Counted from the first letter of the stretch, positions 50,208 through 59,437 are shown. The stretch: 64,000 nt of DNA from Flavipsychrobacter sp. (GCA_017849575.1 JAFIGV010000015.1:371322-435321), one strand, 5' to 3'. Notes: generated from the letters alone by a model not told the origin. A program made the numbers and translations.

Positions 50208-51334
50208 TCTTCATCTCCATATTGTGGATGCTTGCACTTCTTTATGGCGTGCTGATCCTGGTGTATCGGGTGGGCTGGCAACGTCGGAGCAGGCTGGAGC
50301 TCCCGGCGGATTTTGTACCCGAGATATTTTTCTCCGTAATCGTTCCGGCAAGAAATGAAGAGCAGAACATTGCCGCTTGCTTGCAGTCTATCCTTGATAA
50401 TGATTATCCTCCGGAGCTGATCGAGATTCTGGTTATGGACGACCATTCTACAGACCGGACTGCAGAAATCGCCGGTAGTTTTGATCGGGTACGGTGCCTT
50501 TCTCTGGCCAGGTTTCTTGGCGATCGATCTGTACATGCCTACAAAAAGAAGGCGCTTGAAGTGGCTATTTCTCAGGCCAGGGGAACTGTGATTTTAACTA
50601 CGGATGCTGACTGTATGGTGCCTCCCAACTGGTTAAAACACATTGCTGCTGCCTATAAACAAACCCATGCGGTCATGGTTGCAGGACCGGTGGCCTATAT
50701 AAATGATGGGTCCTTGATCAGCCGTTTTCAATCGCTGGATTTTATGACCATGCAAGGCATCACTGCGGCTGCAGCAGCGCTTCATCTCGGATACATGAGC
50801 AACGGAGCCAACCTATCCTTCCGGAAAGAAGCATTTGATGCCGTAGGCGGTTACAAAGGCATCGACCATCTTGCCTCGGGCGATGATTATTTGTTGACGA
50901 TGAAGCTGCAACAACGGTTTCCCGGACGTTTCAGTTTTCTTTCGCATCAGGAAGCTATAGTGCAAACCTTGCCCCAGCCCGACTGGAAGAGTTTTCTGAA
51001 CCAACGCATCCGTTGGGCATCCAAAACCGGAAAATATAAAGACCATCGTCTCACAGGCATTTTGCTGCTGGTGTATTTGTTTAATCTGGGACTGCTCTTG
51101 TTGACAATACTGGCGCTGATACGACCCTCGCTTTGGCCTCATTGGTTGGGCTTATTTTTCTTCAAATTTTTTGTAGAGCTTGTATTGCTCTTGCCCATTG
51201 CAAAGTTTTTTGGCAGGCGGCGGGAGTTAACTGCTTTCCTTTTTCTACAGCCCCTCCATATAGGCTACATCGTGCTGGCAGGGTGGCTGGGTTTCCGGGG
51301 TAGCTATGAATGGAAGGGTAGAAGGCTCACCTAA
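50201..51334 (+). CDS. family 2 glycosyltransferase, membrane-anchored
   Basis: A 377-residue glycosyltransferase of the GT2 (GT-A) fold. It has one N-terminal helix (about residues 1-25), then FFSVIVPARNEEQNIAACLQ, VMDDHSTDRTAEIA (about 88), TTDADCMVPPNWLKH (DxD-type metal site, about 130), ASGDDYLLTMKLQQ and NQRIRWASKTGKY (the QxxRW-like motif), and two or three C-terminal membrane helices (about 285-365). This layout suits transfer of a sugar to a lipid or polymer at the inner membrane. An in-frame ATG six codons upstream (50183) is also possible. It overlaps the hydrolase gene. Confidence 0.9.
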   Translation: MLIFISILWMLALLYGVLILVYRVGWQRRSRLELPADFVPEIFFSVIVPARNEEQNIAACLQSILDNDYPPELIEILVMDDHSTDRTAEIAGSFDRVRCLSLARFLGDRSVHAYKKKALEVAISQARGTVILTTDADCMVPPNWLKHIAAAYKQTHAVMVAGPVAYINDGSLISRFQSLDFMTMQGITAAAAALHLGYMSNGANLSFRKEAFDAVGGYKGIDHLASGDDYLLTMKLQQRFPGRFSFLSHQEAIVQTLPQPDWKSFLNQRIRWASKTGKYKDHRLTGILLLVYLFNLGLLLLTILALIRPSLWPHWLGLFFFKFFVELVLLLPIAKFFGRRRELTAFLFLQPLHIGYIVLAGWLGFRGSYEWKGRRLT

Positions 51335-51342
51335 GTAGAATC

Positions 51343-52050
51343 TCAACTAGCCATTATCAGAAAAACGGTGGGCTGCTTCTGCAAGACAGGCTTTTGGTTC
51401 TTCCATTCCTTTATGGTTCGGGTCACTATCCATTCCTGTTGCCCGGTAATGTCGCAGGCAATACAAAGGCGGGTCTGGTCCGAACAGTTTTTCAGTAAGT
51501 CTTCCAGCATCAGGCTGTTTCGGTACGGTGTTTCAATAAATATTTGTGTCTGGTTTTCTTTGGCAGACCGAAGCTCCAGACTTTTTATCCGTTGACTGCG
51601 CATGGGTTCTTTGACCGGGAGATAGCCGACAAAGGCGAAACTCTGGCCATTGAGTCCGGAAGCCATCAGCGCCAAAAGGATAGAGTTAGGTCCGGTTAGC
51701 GCTACCACTTTTGCACCGGCTTGCTGAGCCATGGAAACTATCTCTGCACCCGGATCTGCAACGCCCGGGCATCCGCTTTCACTGATGACGCCGATGGCAT
51801 GCCCTGACTTTAGCCAGTCCTTTAAAAGATTTTTATCGACGCCGGTATGCTTGTCCATTGCAGAAAACCGGAGTGTGTCTATTTCTGCGGCGGGATGGAC
51901 AAGTTTAATTGCTCTGCGCGCACTCCGCAGGTTCTCTACAAAAAAATGCTTCGTTGTTCCGATCACGTTCCGTATCTGCGGCGATAAAGTGTCGGTGGCG
52001 CCTTCGGCTATGGGAACAGGAATGAGGTAAACTGTTGCTTTTGATTGCAT
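51343..52050 (-). CDS. RsmI-like SAM-dependent methyltransferase (tetrapyrrole methylase fold)
   Basis: A 235-residue SAM-dependent methyltransferase of the tetrapyrrole-methylase superfamily, close to RsmI (16S rRNA C1402 2'-O-methylation). It starts MQSKATVYLIPVPIAEGATD, with SESGCPGVADPGAEIVSMAQ (about residue 95), VVALTGPNSILLALMASG, FVGYLPVKEP and a late IFIETPYRNSLMLEDLL. Compared with standard RsmI it lacks the C-terminal extension and shows a different early loop, so it may be the paralogue common in this phylum. The ATG at 52050 replaces a longer in-frame start, and the gene diverges from the glycosylase gene. Confidence 0.85.
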   Translation of the reverse strand: MQSKATVYLIPVPIAEGATDTLSPQIRNVIGTTKHFFVENLRSARRAIKLVHPAAEIDTLRFSAMDKHTGVDKNLLKDWLKSGHAIGVISESGCPGVADPGAEIVSMAQQAGAKVVALTGPNSILLALMASGLNGQSFAFVGYLPVKEPMRSQRIKSLELRSAKENQTQIFIETPYRNSLMLEDLLKNCSDQTRLCIACDITGQQEWIVTRTIKEWKNQKPVLQKQPTVFLIMAS

Positions 52051-52094
52051 CGGGATAAAAGTACGTTTTACACCGCTGTGTTTACATTTGCCGG

Positions 52095-52700
52095 ATGATA
52101 TTGCCGCAGCAATTTTATGAGCAAGACGAGGTGACGACCGTTGCGCGGGCGTTGATTGGGAAGGTGCTGGTCTCACGGGCCGAAGGTGTTCTCACTTCCG
52201 GAATGATTGTAGAGACAGAAGCCTATGCCGGCGTCACGGACAAGGCCTCTCATGCTTATGGTCATCGGCATACTGCACGCACTTCCATTATGTATGCCCG
52301 TGGAGGTGTGGCCTATGTTTACCTGTGTTATGGCATCCATCATCTCTTTAACGTTGTCACCAATGTGCAGGATGTACCGCATGCCGTACTCATTCGCGCA
52401 GTGTCGCCGCTCGATGGTCTGGAGGTCATGCTGCGCAGAAGGCAGAAGAATACTTTATCGCCGGCGCTCACGGCAGGGCCCGGGGCGCTCAGCAGGGCAC
52501 TTGGCATCCGCACGCTCCATACGGGCGTTTCCTTGCAGGGGCCGGAGTTGAGCATTGAAGATCGTGGCATTGCGGTAGCAGAAGCCGACCTCTGTGTGGG
52601 CACACGAGTGGGCGTGGCTTATGCCGCCGAGGATGCCTTTCGCCCTTATCGCTTCTGGCTTAGGGGCAACCCCTTTGTGAGTAAGGCAAAAGGCTTGTAA
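52095..52700 (+). CDS. DNA-3-methyladenine glycosylase (AAG/MPG family)
   Basis: A 201-residue repair enzyme that removes alkylated and deaminated purines. Family motifs are GMIVETEAYAGVTDKASHAYGH (about residues 35-56, containing the catalytic Glu), TARTSIMYARGGVAYVYLCYG (about 60-80) and HAVLIRAVSPLDGLEVMLRR. LTAGPGALSRALGI follows. Length is typical of bacterial AAG. It diverges from the RsmI-like gene and is followed by a GC-rich terminator (52705-52729). Confidence 0.95.
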   Translation: MILPQQFYEQDEVTTVARALIGKVLVSRAEGVLTSGMIVETEAYAGVTDKASHAYGHRHTARTSIMYARGGVAYVYLCYGIHHLFNVVTNVQDVPHAVLIRAVSPLDGLEVMLRRRQKNTLSPALTAGPGALSRALGIRTLHTGVSLQGPELSIEDRGIAVAEADLCVGTRVGVAYAAEDAFRPYRFWLRGNPFVSKAKGL

Positions 52701-52704
52701 AAAA

Positions 52705-52729
52705 GAACCCCGCACCGGGCGGGGTCTTT
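52705..52729 (+). terminator. intrinsic terminator after the glycosylase gene
   Basis: CCCCGC (52708-52713) pairs with GCGGGG (52719-52724) with a 5-base loop. Short T- and A-tracts on each side could let it serve the convergent PorP/SprF gene too. Confidence 0.75.
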
Positions 52730-52754
52730 ATGAAGAAGATGTTGAAAATTGCTT

Positions 52755-53807
52755 TTAGAACTTAGGACAAGCAAAGTTGTAAACCGGACCCCTCTCACGC
52801 TTGTTGATACAACCGTTGAAGATCAGGGAAAGTTCGTATGCCCCGTTACCATTTGTAGCCGGAGTGAAATTAGAAACGTTAACATCATAGCTCAGGGCAA
52901 GCTGCATTTTTGACCATTCAATGCTCACGTAAGGAGCAATGGCATCAGCGTAACGATACCATGCACCCAGATAAAACACAGTGCTTTTCTGAAATTCAGG
53001 ATCGTAACCCGGATTCATGACAAAACCTACGGCAGCACCCAGCACTACTTCAGAAGCGCTGGCCTGGCTTTGATAAAGGCCGCTGGCATACAGGCGCACA
53101 TTTTCATTCAGATCGAACGAACCACCGAGATACCCTGTGTAGCGCGAATGTATCTTATGGTCGCCGCTGCCTCCTGTTGATTTCAGGAAAGTCTCTACAG
53201 GCTGAGTAAGGTGGTAGTAAGAAAATCCCATATACGCCGTAGCATGTTCGCTCACCCTTCCCGAGTACATAATACCTGCATTGAAGTCGGGGTAGGTAAG
53301 GTCTTTATTCTCATAATTTTCGCCTGTTGGATATTCTGCCAGTCCGGATCCGGCATTGTATTGGTCCTCGAAAGCCAGCTTCGTGAAGTCTATGCTTTTT
53401 TGAACCAAAACACCTTGCACACCCAAAGATATTGTATGGTTTTTCTCAGTTCCAAGAGCTTTGTGATAAGCCAGTGAGAGCCCCACATTGAGGTTGGTGA
53501 GGGCGCCTATTCCAGACTTGTCATACAAGGCCATAACACCGATACCGAGGGCGTCGCCATTGTTGAGTTTGCCCTTGAGCGTTGCCATGTCGAAAGAGGC
53601 TGAAGCCGTAGTGTAAGGTGTATTGGATACACTCGCCCACTGGGAACGGAAGTTTGCTGCCACCCGTAAGTCACATTGTACCAAACCTGTAAGTGCAGGG
53701 TTAAGCGTGAGTGGGGAAGAAAAGTATTGAGTAAAGTGGGCATCCTGTGCGAAAACCGAACTTCCAAACATCAATGCCGCACCAAAACCGAGTAGTATCT
53801 TCTTCAT
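52755..53807 (-). CDS. PorP/SprF family type IX secretion system membrane protein
   Basis: A 350-residue outer-membrane barrel of the PorP/SprF family. Signal peptide MKKILLGFGAALMFGSSVFAQ is followed by the family signature DAHFTQYFSSPLTLNPALTG (about residues 22-41), FRSQWASVSNTPYTTASASFD, and many amphipathic strands (ISLGVQGVLVQKSIDFTKLAF, AYMGFSYYHLTQP, YDVNVSNFT). In F. johnsoniae SprF is needed to export a specific T9SS cargo (SprB) to the surface. No large adhesin gene is adjacent here. It is probably monocistronic. Confidence 0.92.
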   Translation of the reverse strand: MKKILLGFGAALMFGSSVFAQDAHFTQYFSSPLTLNPALTGLVQCDLRVAANFRSQWASVSNTPYTTASASFDMATLKGKLNNGDALGIGVMALYDKSGIGALTNLNVGLSLAYHKALGTEKNHTISLGVQGVLVQKSIDFTKLAFEDQYNAGSGLAEYPTGENYENKDLTYPDFNAGIMYSGRVSEHATAYMGFSYYHLTQPVETFLKSTGGSGDHKIHSRYTGYLGGSFDLNENVRLYASGLYQSQASASEVVLGAAVGFVMNPGYDPEFQKSTVFYLGAWYRYADAIAPYVSIEWSKMQLALSYDVNVSNFTPATNGNGAYELSLIFNGCINKRERGPVYNFACPKF

Positions 53808-53908
53808 CTGTAATTTACTTTTTGGGATAGTTTAATTTTAATTCTGCAACCAAAATAAGTATATTCTCCTTATTATGCAAGACAGCTTTTTGAGATTTTT
53901 AGTTGGAG

Positions 53909-54559
53909 TCAGGCTTGTTGTTTTGTTCCGTAGGCAAGGTCTCCTGCATCTCCAAGGCCAGGCACGATGTATCCGCGTGCAGTAAGCTCATCATCAATGC
54001 CTCCGCACCAGATGTGCGCTGAGGGAAATTTTCTGGCTACCATCTCCACACCCACGGTGCAGGCTATGGCACAGACAATGTGCAGTTGCGAAGGCGTTTC
54101 ATTTTCCGTAAGTGTCTGTAATGCAAGCACCAGCGAAGCGCCGGTTGCGAGCATCGGGTCGGCTATTATCAAAGGTCGGCCTTCAATGGATGGGCTCGTT
54201 ACATAGTGCTGGACTATTTCGAAACTTCCATCGCGATGGTGTTTACGATAGGCTGCAATAAAAGCATTGTCGGCCTTGTCGTAATAATTGAGCAAACCCT
54301 GGTGTAGGGGCATGCCGGCACGCAGAATGGTAGCCAAAACCGGTTGCGTAGCCAGTTCCGAACAATTGGCAACTCCCAGCGCTGTTTGCACCTCGGTATT
54401 ATTATAAGGTAGCAACTTACTGATTTCATAAGCCGCCACTTCGCCAATACGTTCCAGATTTCTTCTGAACCGCATCCTGTCGCCCTGCACAGACAGATCG
54501 CGGATCTCGCGCATCCATTCCGTCAGTAGTGAGTTATTGTCGCTCAGGTTTGTAACCAT
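53909..54559 (-). CDS. upp: uracil phosphoribosyltransferase
   Basis: A 216-residue enzyme that joins uracil and PRPP to make UMP in pyrimidine salvage. Core motifs are VLATILRAGMPLHQGLLNYY (about residue 85), PLIIADPMLATGASLVLALQ (PRPP loop, about 140) and GYIVPGLGDAGDLAYGT at the end (uracil binding). The ATG at 54559 gives the normal length; the frame extends 11 codons up. A TACTTCG box, close to the consensus, ends four bases before the ATG, which suggests a leaderless transcript. Confidence 0.95.
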   Translation of the reverse strand: MVTNLSDNNSLLTEWMREIRDLSVQGDRMRFRRNLERIGEVAAYEISKLLPYNNTEVQTALGVANCSELATQPVLATILRAGMPLHQGLLNYYDKADNAFIAAYRKHHRDGSFEIVQHYVTSPSIEGRPLIIADPMLATGASLVLALQTLTENETPSQLHIVCAIACTVGVEMVARKFPSAHIWCGGIDDELTARGYIVPGLGDAGDLAYGTKQQA

Positions 54560-54732
54560 AGGGCGAAGTAAGCGGAAAAAAGCTAAAAACAAAAGCTTCC
54601 TGAATGTACAGAGGGCGGGTGTAACAAAATGCTTTCTTCAGCGATCTAATTTATGTTGTCGCTTAACGCAGTTAAAGTGGCGTTAAACTGATTAAGGTAG
54701 ATTTTGATGGAAAACCCAAGCTTCTATTTTTG

Positions 54733-54740
54733 TACCTTTG
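54733..54740 (+). promoter_or_regulatory. -7 promoter box for the uppS-bamA cluster
   Basis: TACCTTTG, 32 bases upstream of the uppS ATG, matches TAnnTTTG. The nearest TTG (54704-54706) is at 26 bases, longer than usual. Confidence 0.45.
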
Positions 54741-54772
54741 CCCACCTTTCTAAAACAGGTATTCAGAAACTT

Positions 54773-55534
54773 ATGGATGTTTTTCAGGCAATAGATCGCA
54801 GCAGGCTGCCCCGGCACATCGCTATCATTATGGATGGCAATGGCAGGTGGGCGAAAGAGCGTGGGGAAGATCGGGTCTATGGGCATCATGAAGGCGTTCT
54901 CAGTGTGCGTGATATTGTTAATACCTGTGGTGAGCTTGGCGTGGAGTATCTGACCCTGTATGCATTCTCTACAGAAAACTGGAACCGTCCGCAGGCCGAG
55001 GTAAATGCCCTGATGGAATTGCTGGTGAACACCATCCGAAAGGAGATCGAAGAGCTACGAAAAAACAAGGTACGCCTTCACGTCATTGGCGACTTTGCCA
55101 GCCTGCCTGAAATATGTCAGAAAGAGCTGAACGAGGCCCGGGAGCTTACCGCAATGAATGATGGTGTGAACCTGATCCTTGCGCTGAGTTACAGTTCCCG
55201 CTGGGAAATCGTAGAGGCAGCAAAAAGCATTGCCCGCGAGGTTTTGGCAGGCAAAATAAGCCCGGATGATGTGACCGACGATGTTTTTCGGCAGCATCTC
55301 ACCACCAAAGATTTTCCTGATCCGGAACTAATGATCCGCACCAGCGGCGAGCATAGGATTAGTAATTACCTGCTATATCAGCTCGCTTATGCCGAGCTCT
55401 ATTTCACCAATGTACACTGGCCAGACTTCCGCAAACCACACTTACTTGAGGCGATTTATAACTTTCAGCAACGAGAGCGCCGATTTGGAAAAACAAGTGA
55501 ACAAATTCAAACGAACTCCCCGCAGCATGCATAA
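54773..55534 (+). CDS. uppS: isoprenyl transferase (undecaprenyl diphosphate synthase)
   Basis: A 253-residue cis-prenyltransferase that makes undecaprenyl diphosphate, the carrier for peptidoglycan and surface polymers. The catalytic Asp lies in HIAIIMDGNGRWAKERGEDR (about residue 24), with YLTLYAFSTENWNRP (about 72), IRTSGEHRISNYLLYQ (about 200) and FTNVHWPDF. The ATG at 54773 is the family start; frames up to 54704 are possible but unlikely. Its stop codon overlaps the bamA start by eight bases. The order uppS-bamA-ompH-ompH is conserved in the phylum. Confidence 0.96.
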   Translation: MDVFQAIDRSRLPRHIAIIMDGNGRWAKERGEDRVYGHHEGVLSVRDIVNTCGELGVEYLTLYAFSTENWNRPQAEVNALMELLVNTIRKEIEELRKNKVRLHVIGDFASLPEICQKELNEARELTAMNDGVNLILALSYSSRWEIVEAAKSIAREVLAGKISPDDVTDDVFRQHLTTKDFPDPELMIRTSGEHRISNYLLYQLAYAELYFTNVHWPDFRKPHLLEAIYNFQQRERRFGKTSEQIQTNSPQHA

Positions 55535-58193
55535 AACGACTTGGCGTCTCCTTTCTGTTGTTTTTCTACTCATACTCCTACCCACACTGTCGCTAAAAGC
55601 GCAGATTGCCATGCCCGGTGAAAAAAAGCAAGGTGGCCTGGGAGGCCGCACGGCAACTGCCGATCCTGCACATCCTTCCGAATACACTATCGGAGGCATT
55701 ACGGTATCCGGCAACCGATTTTTGGATGTAGATCTGCTCTTGGCTGTTACCGGCCTTTCGGTAGGCGATAAAGTGCATTTGCCGGGTGATGAAAAAATAG
55801 CCCGTGCCATAAAAAATCTCTGGAAGCAGGATTTGTTCTCGGACGTAAATATTATTGTTACCAAGGTTATCGGCGATAAGGTATTTCTGGATATCCATAT
55901 TGAGGAACGCCCAAGGCTGAGTCGCTGGAATTTTAAAGGAATTAAGAAAAGCGAAGCACAGGAACTCAATGGTAAGGTGAACCTGGTAAAATCGAAGGTG
56001 GTAACAAATGCCACCAAGCGCGACGCCACCAGCCGTATCAAAAAGTTTTTTGTGGATAAGGGCTACGGTCAAACCAAAGTGACCGTGCGCGAAAGGCCCG
56101 ACACTACGGTAGCAAACTCCGTAATTCTCACCTTCGATATTAATAAGGGTACCAAGACCAAGATCAATCAGATATCTATTGCCGGCAATGAAGTGGCGAG
56201 CGACAGCAGGTTGAAAAGAACCTTCAGCGGAACAAAAGAAATGCCGAGGCTGACCCTTCACCGGGCCGATGCTGAAAGTATTTACCCTGCAGAGCACATC
56301 TCCCTGAGCGACTATGCCAAAAGCCTGGGATTTCTCTCTATCACCAAAACGCTAGAAACCGTAGATCCTTATCTGCGCTTCAAGGGTATTTTCTCTTCTT
56401 CCAAGTTCAACGAACAGAAATTTCAGGATGATAAACAATCGCTGATAGACTACTATAATTCGCTGGGCTACCGCGATGCCACCATTGTGGACGATACGGT
56501 GTACACCATTAAGAATGGCAACCTCAACATTGACCTTAAAGTGCAGGAAGGCCGTCGTTATTATTTTGGCGACATTACCTGGAGGGGAAACACTAAATAT
56601 TCCGATTCAGTTCTTTCTTCTATTCTGGCCATCAAGCGTGGCGATGTGTATAATCAGGACCTTCTCAACAGGCGCATTGGTACGCAGCTTAGCCCCGATG
56701 GCGGAGAAGATATCAGCAGCCTTTATATGGACGATGGTTATCTGTTCTTCCGTATTGAACCGCGCGAAACATCCATAGTCGGCGATACCATCAACTTTGA
56801 AATGACGATTTCGGAAGGTGCGCAAGCCACGATAAAGAATGTGACCATTTCCGGAAACGACCGGACGAACGAGCATGTTATCCGTAGAGAATTACGCACC
56901 CTGCCGGGCAATAAATTCAGCCGTGCAGACCTGATCCGCTCCAACCGGGAGATTGCGAACCTCGGATTCTTCGATCAGGAAAAGATCGGTATGCAACCTA
57001 TCCCTCATCCCGAAGATGGAACAGTTGATATTGCCTATTCTGTAGTGGAAAAATCGAGCGATCAATTGCAGCTTTCTGCCGGCTTTGGTGGTGGTGTTAG
57101 TTTTTATGGAAATATCGGAATTGTCTTCAACAACTTTTCCATTCGGAATATCCTGAGGCCAAAATACTGGGATCCGCTGCCCATTGGTGATGGACAAAAG
57201 TTTTCAATCAATTACCAGTCAAACGGTGCTTTTTACAACGCCTTCAATTTCTCATTTACCGAGCCCTGGCTCGGAGGTAAGCGCCCTAACTCACTAACCA
57301 CAAGCTTTCTTTATAGTAAGTATTCCGGATCGTCTGCCGATCCAGGCGCTTCTTATCTGAGGGTGATCGGTGGAAGTGCATCTCTGAGCAAAAGGCTTAA
57401 GTGGCCCGATGACAACTTTGTCTTTACTATAGGTATTGATTACAAGAACTACAAGTTGAAACAGTATGCATTGCTGGAAGACTTTAACGATGGATATGCC
57501 AATGACCTGGGTCTGCGCATCGTCATTGCACGCTATTCTGTAGATCAGCCTTTGTACCCGCGCAGTGGTTCCAATATTAGTTTTACCGCCACCTTTACAC
57601 CACCCATCAGCGCCTTTAGCGACAAAGATTATTCGGAGGCAAGTATCGGCGAAAAGTATAAGTGGATCGAGTATCATAAATATCGTTTTACTGCAGAATG
57701 GTACAAGAATATCACGGGTAAATTTGTCTTTAAGCTCGCTACCAAATATGGCTTCCTGGGTTATTACAATCCGGATATCGGCTTCTCGCCGTTCGGACGT
57801 TTTCAGCTCGGTGGCGATGGTCTCTCCGGTCAGTCTTTCTTTATAGGCCGCGACATCATTGCCCATCGTGGATATGAGATCTATGCGAATAATGCTACCA
57901 TCTTCAATAAATACACAGCAGAAATTCGGTATCCTTTTTCGCTGAGTCCCACTTCCACTATCTATGGCCTTGCTTTTGTAGAAGCTGCAAATGCCTGGAA
58001 TACGTTTAAAGACTATAATCCGTTTAAACTAAACCGGTCTGCAGGTGTCGGTATCCGCCTCTATCTGCCGATGTTTGGATTGCTTGGTCTCGATTACGGT
58101 GTTGGGTTCGATCGTTTCGACCGTTCTACAGGCAATACCAGCTTTAGAGATATTACCAAGTTTACCTTTATGCTTGGTTTCGAGCCGGATTGA
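55527..58193 (+). CDS. bamA: outer membrane protein assembly factor BamA
   Basis: An 888-residue Omp85-type insertase of the outer membrane. The signal peptide (MHKTTWRLLSVVFLLILLPT...) is followed by five POTRA-like domains (about residues 50-490, for example EYTIGGITVSGNRFLDVDLL, INQISIAGNEVASDSRLKRT, and ITWRGNTKYSDSVLSSILAI) and the C-terminal barrel (about 500-888) with the Omp85 tail FTFMLGFEPD. The barrel's conserved RGY motif appears as IAHRGYEIYANNATIFNKYT. It inserts all barrel proteins in this window. It overlaps uppS by eight bases and precedes two ompH genes. Confidence 0.96.
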   Translation: MHKTTWRLLSVVFLLILLPTLSLKAQIAMPGEKKQGGLGGRTATADPAHPSEYTIGGITVSGNRFLDVDLLLAVTGLSVGDKVHLPGDEKIARAIKNLWKQDLFSDVNIIVTKVIGDKVFLDIHIEERPRLSRWNFKGIKKSEAQELNGKVNLVKSKVVTNATKRDATSRIKKFFVDKGYGQTKVTVRERPDTTVANSVILTFDINKGTKTKINQISIAGNEVASDSRLKRTFSGTKEMPRLTLHRADAESIYPAEHISLSDYAKSLGFLSITKTLETVDPYLRFKGIFSSSKFNEQKFQDDKQSLIDYYNSLGYRDATIVDDTVYTIKNGNLNIDLKVQEGRRYYFGDITWRGNTKYSDSVLSSILAIKRGDVYNQDLLNRRIGTQLSPDGGEDISSLYMDDGYLFFRIEPRETSIVGDTINFEMTISEGAQATIKNVTISGNDRTNEHVIRRELRTLPGNKFSRADLIRSNREIANLGFFDQEKIGMQPIPHPEDGTVDIAYSVVEKSSDQLQLSAGFGGGVSFYGNIGIVFNNFSIRNILRPKYWDPLPIGDGQKFSINYQSNGAFYNAFNFSFTEPWLGGKRPNSLTTSFLYSKYSGSSADPGASYLRVIGGSASLSKRLKWPDDNFVFTIGIDYKNYKLKQYALLEDFNDGYANDLGLRIVIARYSVDQPLYPRSGSNISFTATFTPPISAFSDKDYSEASIGEKYKWIEYHKYRFTAEWYKNITGKFVFKLATKYGFLGYYNPDIGFSPFGRFQLGGDGLSGQSFFIGRDIIAHRGYEIYANNATIFNKYTAEIRYPFSLSPTSTIYGLAFVEAANAWNTFKDYNPFKLNRSAGVGIRLYLPMFGLLGLDYGVGFDRFDRSTGNTSFRDITKFTFMLGFEPD

Positions 58194-58242
58194 TAAATTC
58201 GCCGAAAACATTCGTGTAGTTAACTGATTAAATACAATGCTT

Positions 58243-58752
58243 ATGAAAAAGCTCCTTCTTCTTTTGCTGGTGGTAGCCGGTAGTCTCACGGCTTCAGCGC
58301 AGCGCTATTGTTTTATCGATTCGAAATACATCCTTGAGCGCGTACCCGATTACAAGAATGCACAGGACAAACTTGATGCTTTGTCAAAAACCTGGCAAAC
58401 TGAGATCGACAACCGGATGGCCGAGGTGGATCGCATGTATCGCGCTTATCAGGCCGAACGTGCCATGCTTTCTGACGAAGTACGTAAGAAGCGGGAAGAC
58501 GAAATAGTAGCCAAAGAAAAAGAGGCCAAAGATCTGCAAAAGAAGTATTTCGGATACGAAGGCGACCTCTTTAAGAAACGTCAGGAGTTGGTAAAGCCTG
58601 TGCAAGACAAAGTCTATAACGCGGTACAAAAACTCGCACAGCAAAAGGGGTACGACCTAGTTTTGGATAAGGCCGGAGGGGTAACCTTGTTTTATGCCGA
58701 TCCCAAACTCGACCGCAGTGATGATGTGTTAAAATTAATGGGTATAAAATAG
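58243..58752 (+). CDS. OmpH/Skp family periplasmic chaperone
   Basis: A 169-residue exported protein: signal peptide MKKLLLLLLVVAGSLTASAQ, then the OmpH/Skp fold, a beta-strand body (RYCFIDSKYILERVP) with a long coiled-coil hairpin (about residues 45-120, rich in Lys and Glu) and a final YDLVLDKAGGVTLFYADP strand. Skp-type proteins shield unfolded outer-membrane proteins and hand them to BamA, which is encoded just upstream. An ATG two codons earlier (58237) is also possible. A second ompH follows. Confidence 0.92.
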   Translation: MKKLLLLLLVVAGSLTASAQRYCFIDSKYILERVPDYKNAQDKLDALSKTWQTEIDNRMAEVDRMYRAYQAERAMLSDEVRKKREDEIVAKEKEAKDLQKKYFGYEGDLFKKRQELVKPVQDKVYNAVQKLAQQKGYDLVLDKAGGVTLFYADPKLDRSDDVLKLMGIK

Positions 58753-58821
58753 ATTAGTTGGAATAGAAAGAGAATGGCACTTACTTTGCACAGCTAAAAA
58801 AAATCACATAATAACAGCTAA

Positions 58822-59325
58822 ATGAAAAAAATCGTTTTGATGCTTGCCTGCAGTTTGTTTGTTGGTAATGCAGTTTTTGCGCAGGCAAAATTGGGATATA
58901 TAAATTCTGACGAGTTACTGAGCGTGATGCCGGAGGTTAAGAAGGTAGATTCAGCATTAGCCTTGTTTGCAAAATCTTATCAGGACCAGCTCGAAGAAAT
59001 GGGCAAGGAATATCAAAAGAAAGTACAGGATTTTCAGGCTCAGGAAAAAACAATGACCGAAGCCATGAAAGAGGTGAAAGTAAAAGAGATTCAGCAGATT
59101 GAAGAACGCATCCAGACCACACAGCAAAGTGCACAGGAAAAAGTGACTAAGAAGCGTGAGGAATTATACTCTCCGGTTTTGGAAAAAGCAGATAAAGCCA
59201 TCAAAGAAGTTGCAAAAGCCAACAACTACGATTATGTATTTGATGCCAGCCGCGGCAACCTGCTGTATGCCAAAGAAAGCGATAATATCCTGCCGTTGGT
59301 AAAGGCGAAACTCGGCATAAAATAA
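58822..59325 (+). CDS. OmpH/Skp family periplasmic chaperone (second copy)
   Basis: A 167-residue paralogue of the previous gene: signal peptide MKKIVLMLACSLFVGNAVFAQ, then KLGYINSDELLSVMPEVKKVD, a coiled-coil hairpin with alternating Gln, Glu and Lys (about 50-120), and a last strand YDYVFDASRGNLLYAKESDN. Two adjacent ompH copies behind bamA are usual in Bacteroidota. The unit probably ends at the structured RNA at 59350-59437. Confidence 0.92.
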   Translation: MKKIVLMLACSLFVGNAVFAQAKLGYINSDELLSVMPEVKKVDSALALFAKSYQDQLEEMGKEYQKKVQDFQAQEKTMTEAMKEVKVKEIQQIEERIQTTQQSAQEKVTKKREELYSPVLEKADKAIKEVAKANNYDYVFDASRGNLLYAKESDNILPLVKAKLGIK

Positions 59326-59349
59326 AATTCAGTTCCCACACGGGTAATT

Positions 59350-59437
59350 AAGCTGAAGCTCCTGACAGTCAACATTTTTAGCAGTTTTATACGGGCAAAA
59401 AAAATGTTTGAATCCCATAGGAGGTTCAGCTTTTTTT
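59350..59437 (+). terminator. two-part hairpin with T-run after the second ompH
   Basis: AAGCTGAAGCTCCT (59350-59363) pairs with AGGAGGTTCAGCTT (59419-59432) with one mismatch, and inside it AACATTTTT (59371-59379) pairs with AAAAATGTT (59400-59408). A T-run follows the outer stem. It is probably the terminator of the uppS-bamA-ompH unit, though it is unusually long for one. Confidence 0.55.

Noticed and set aside
55389..55527. Longer start for bamA
   Set aside because: The extra 46 residues overlap uppS in another frame and lack a signal peptide, which begins at the ATG at 55527.
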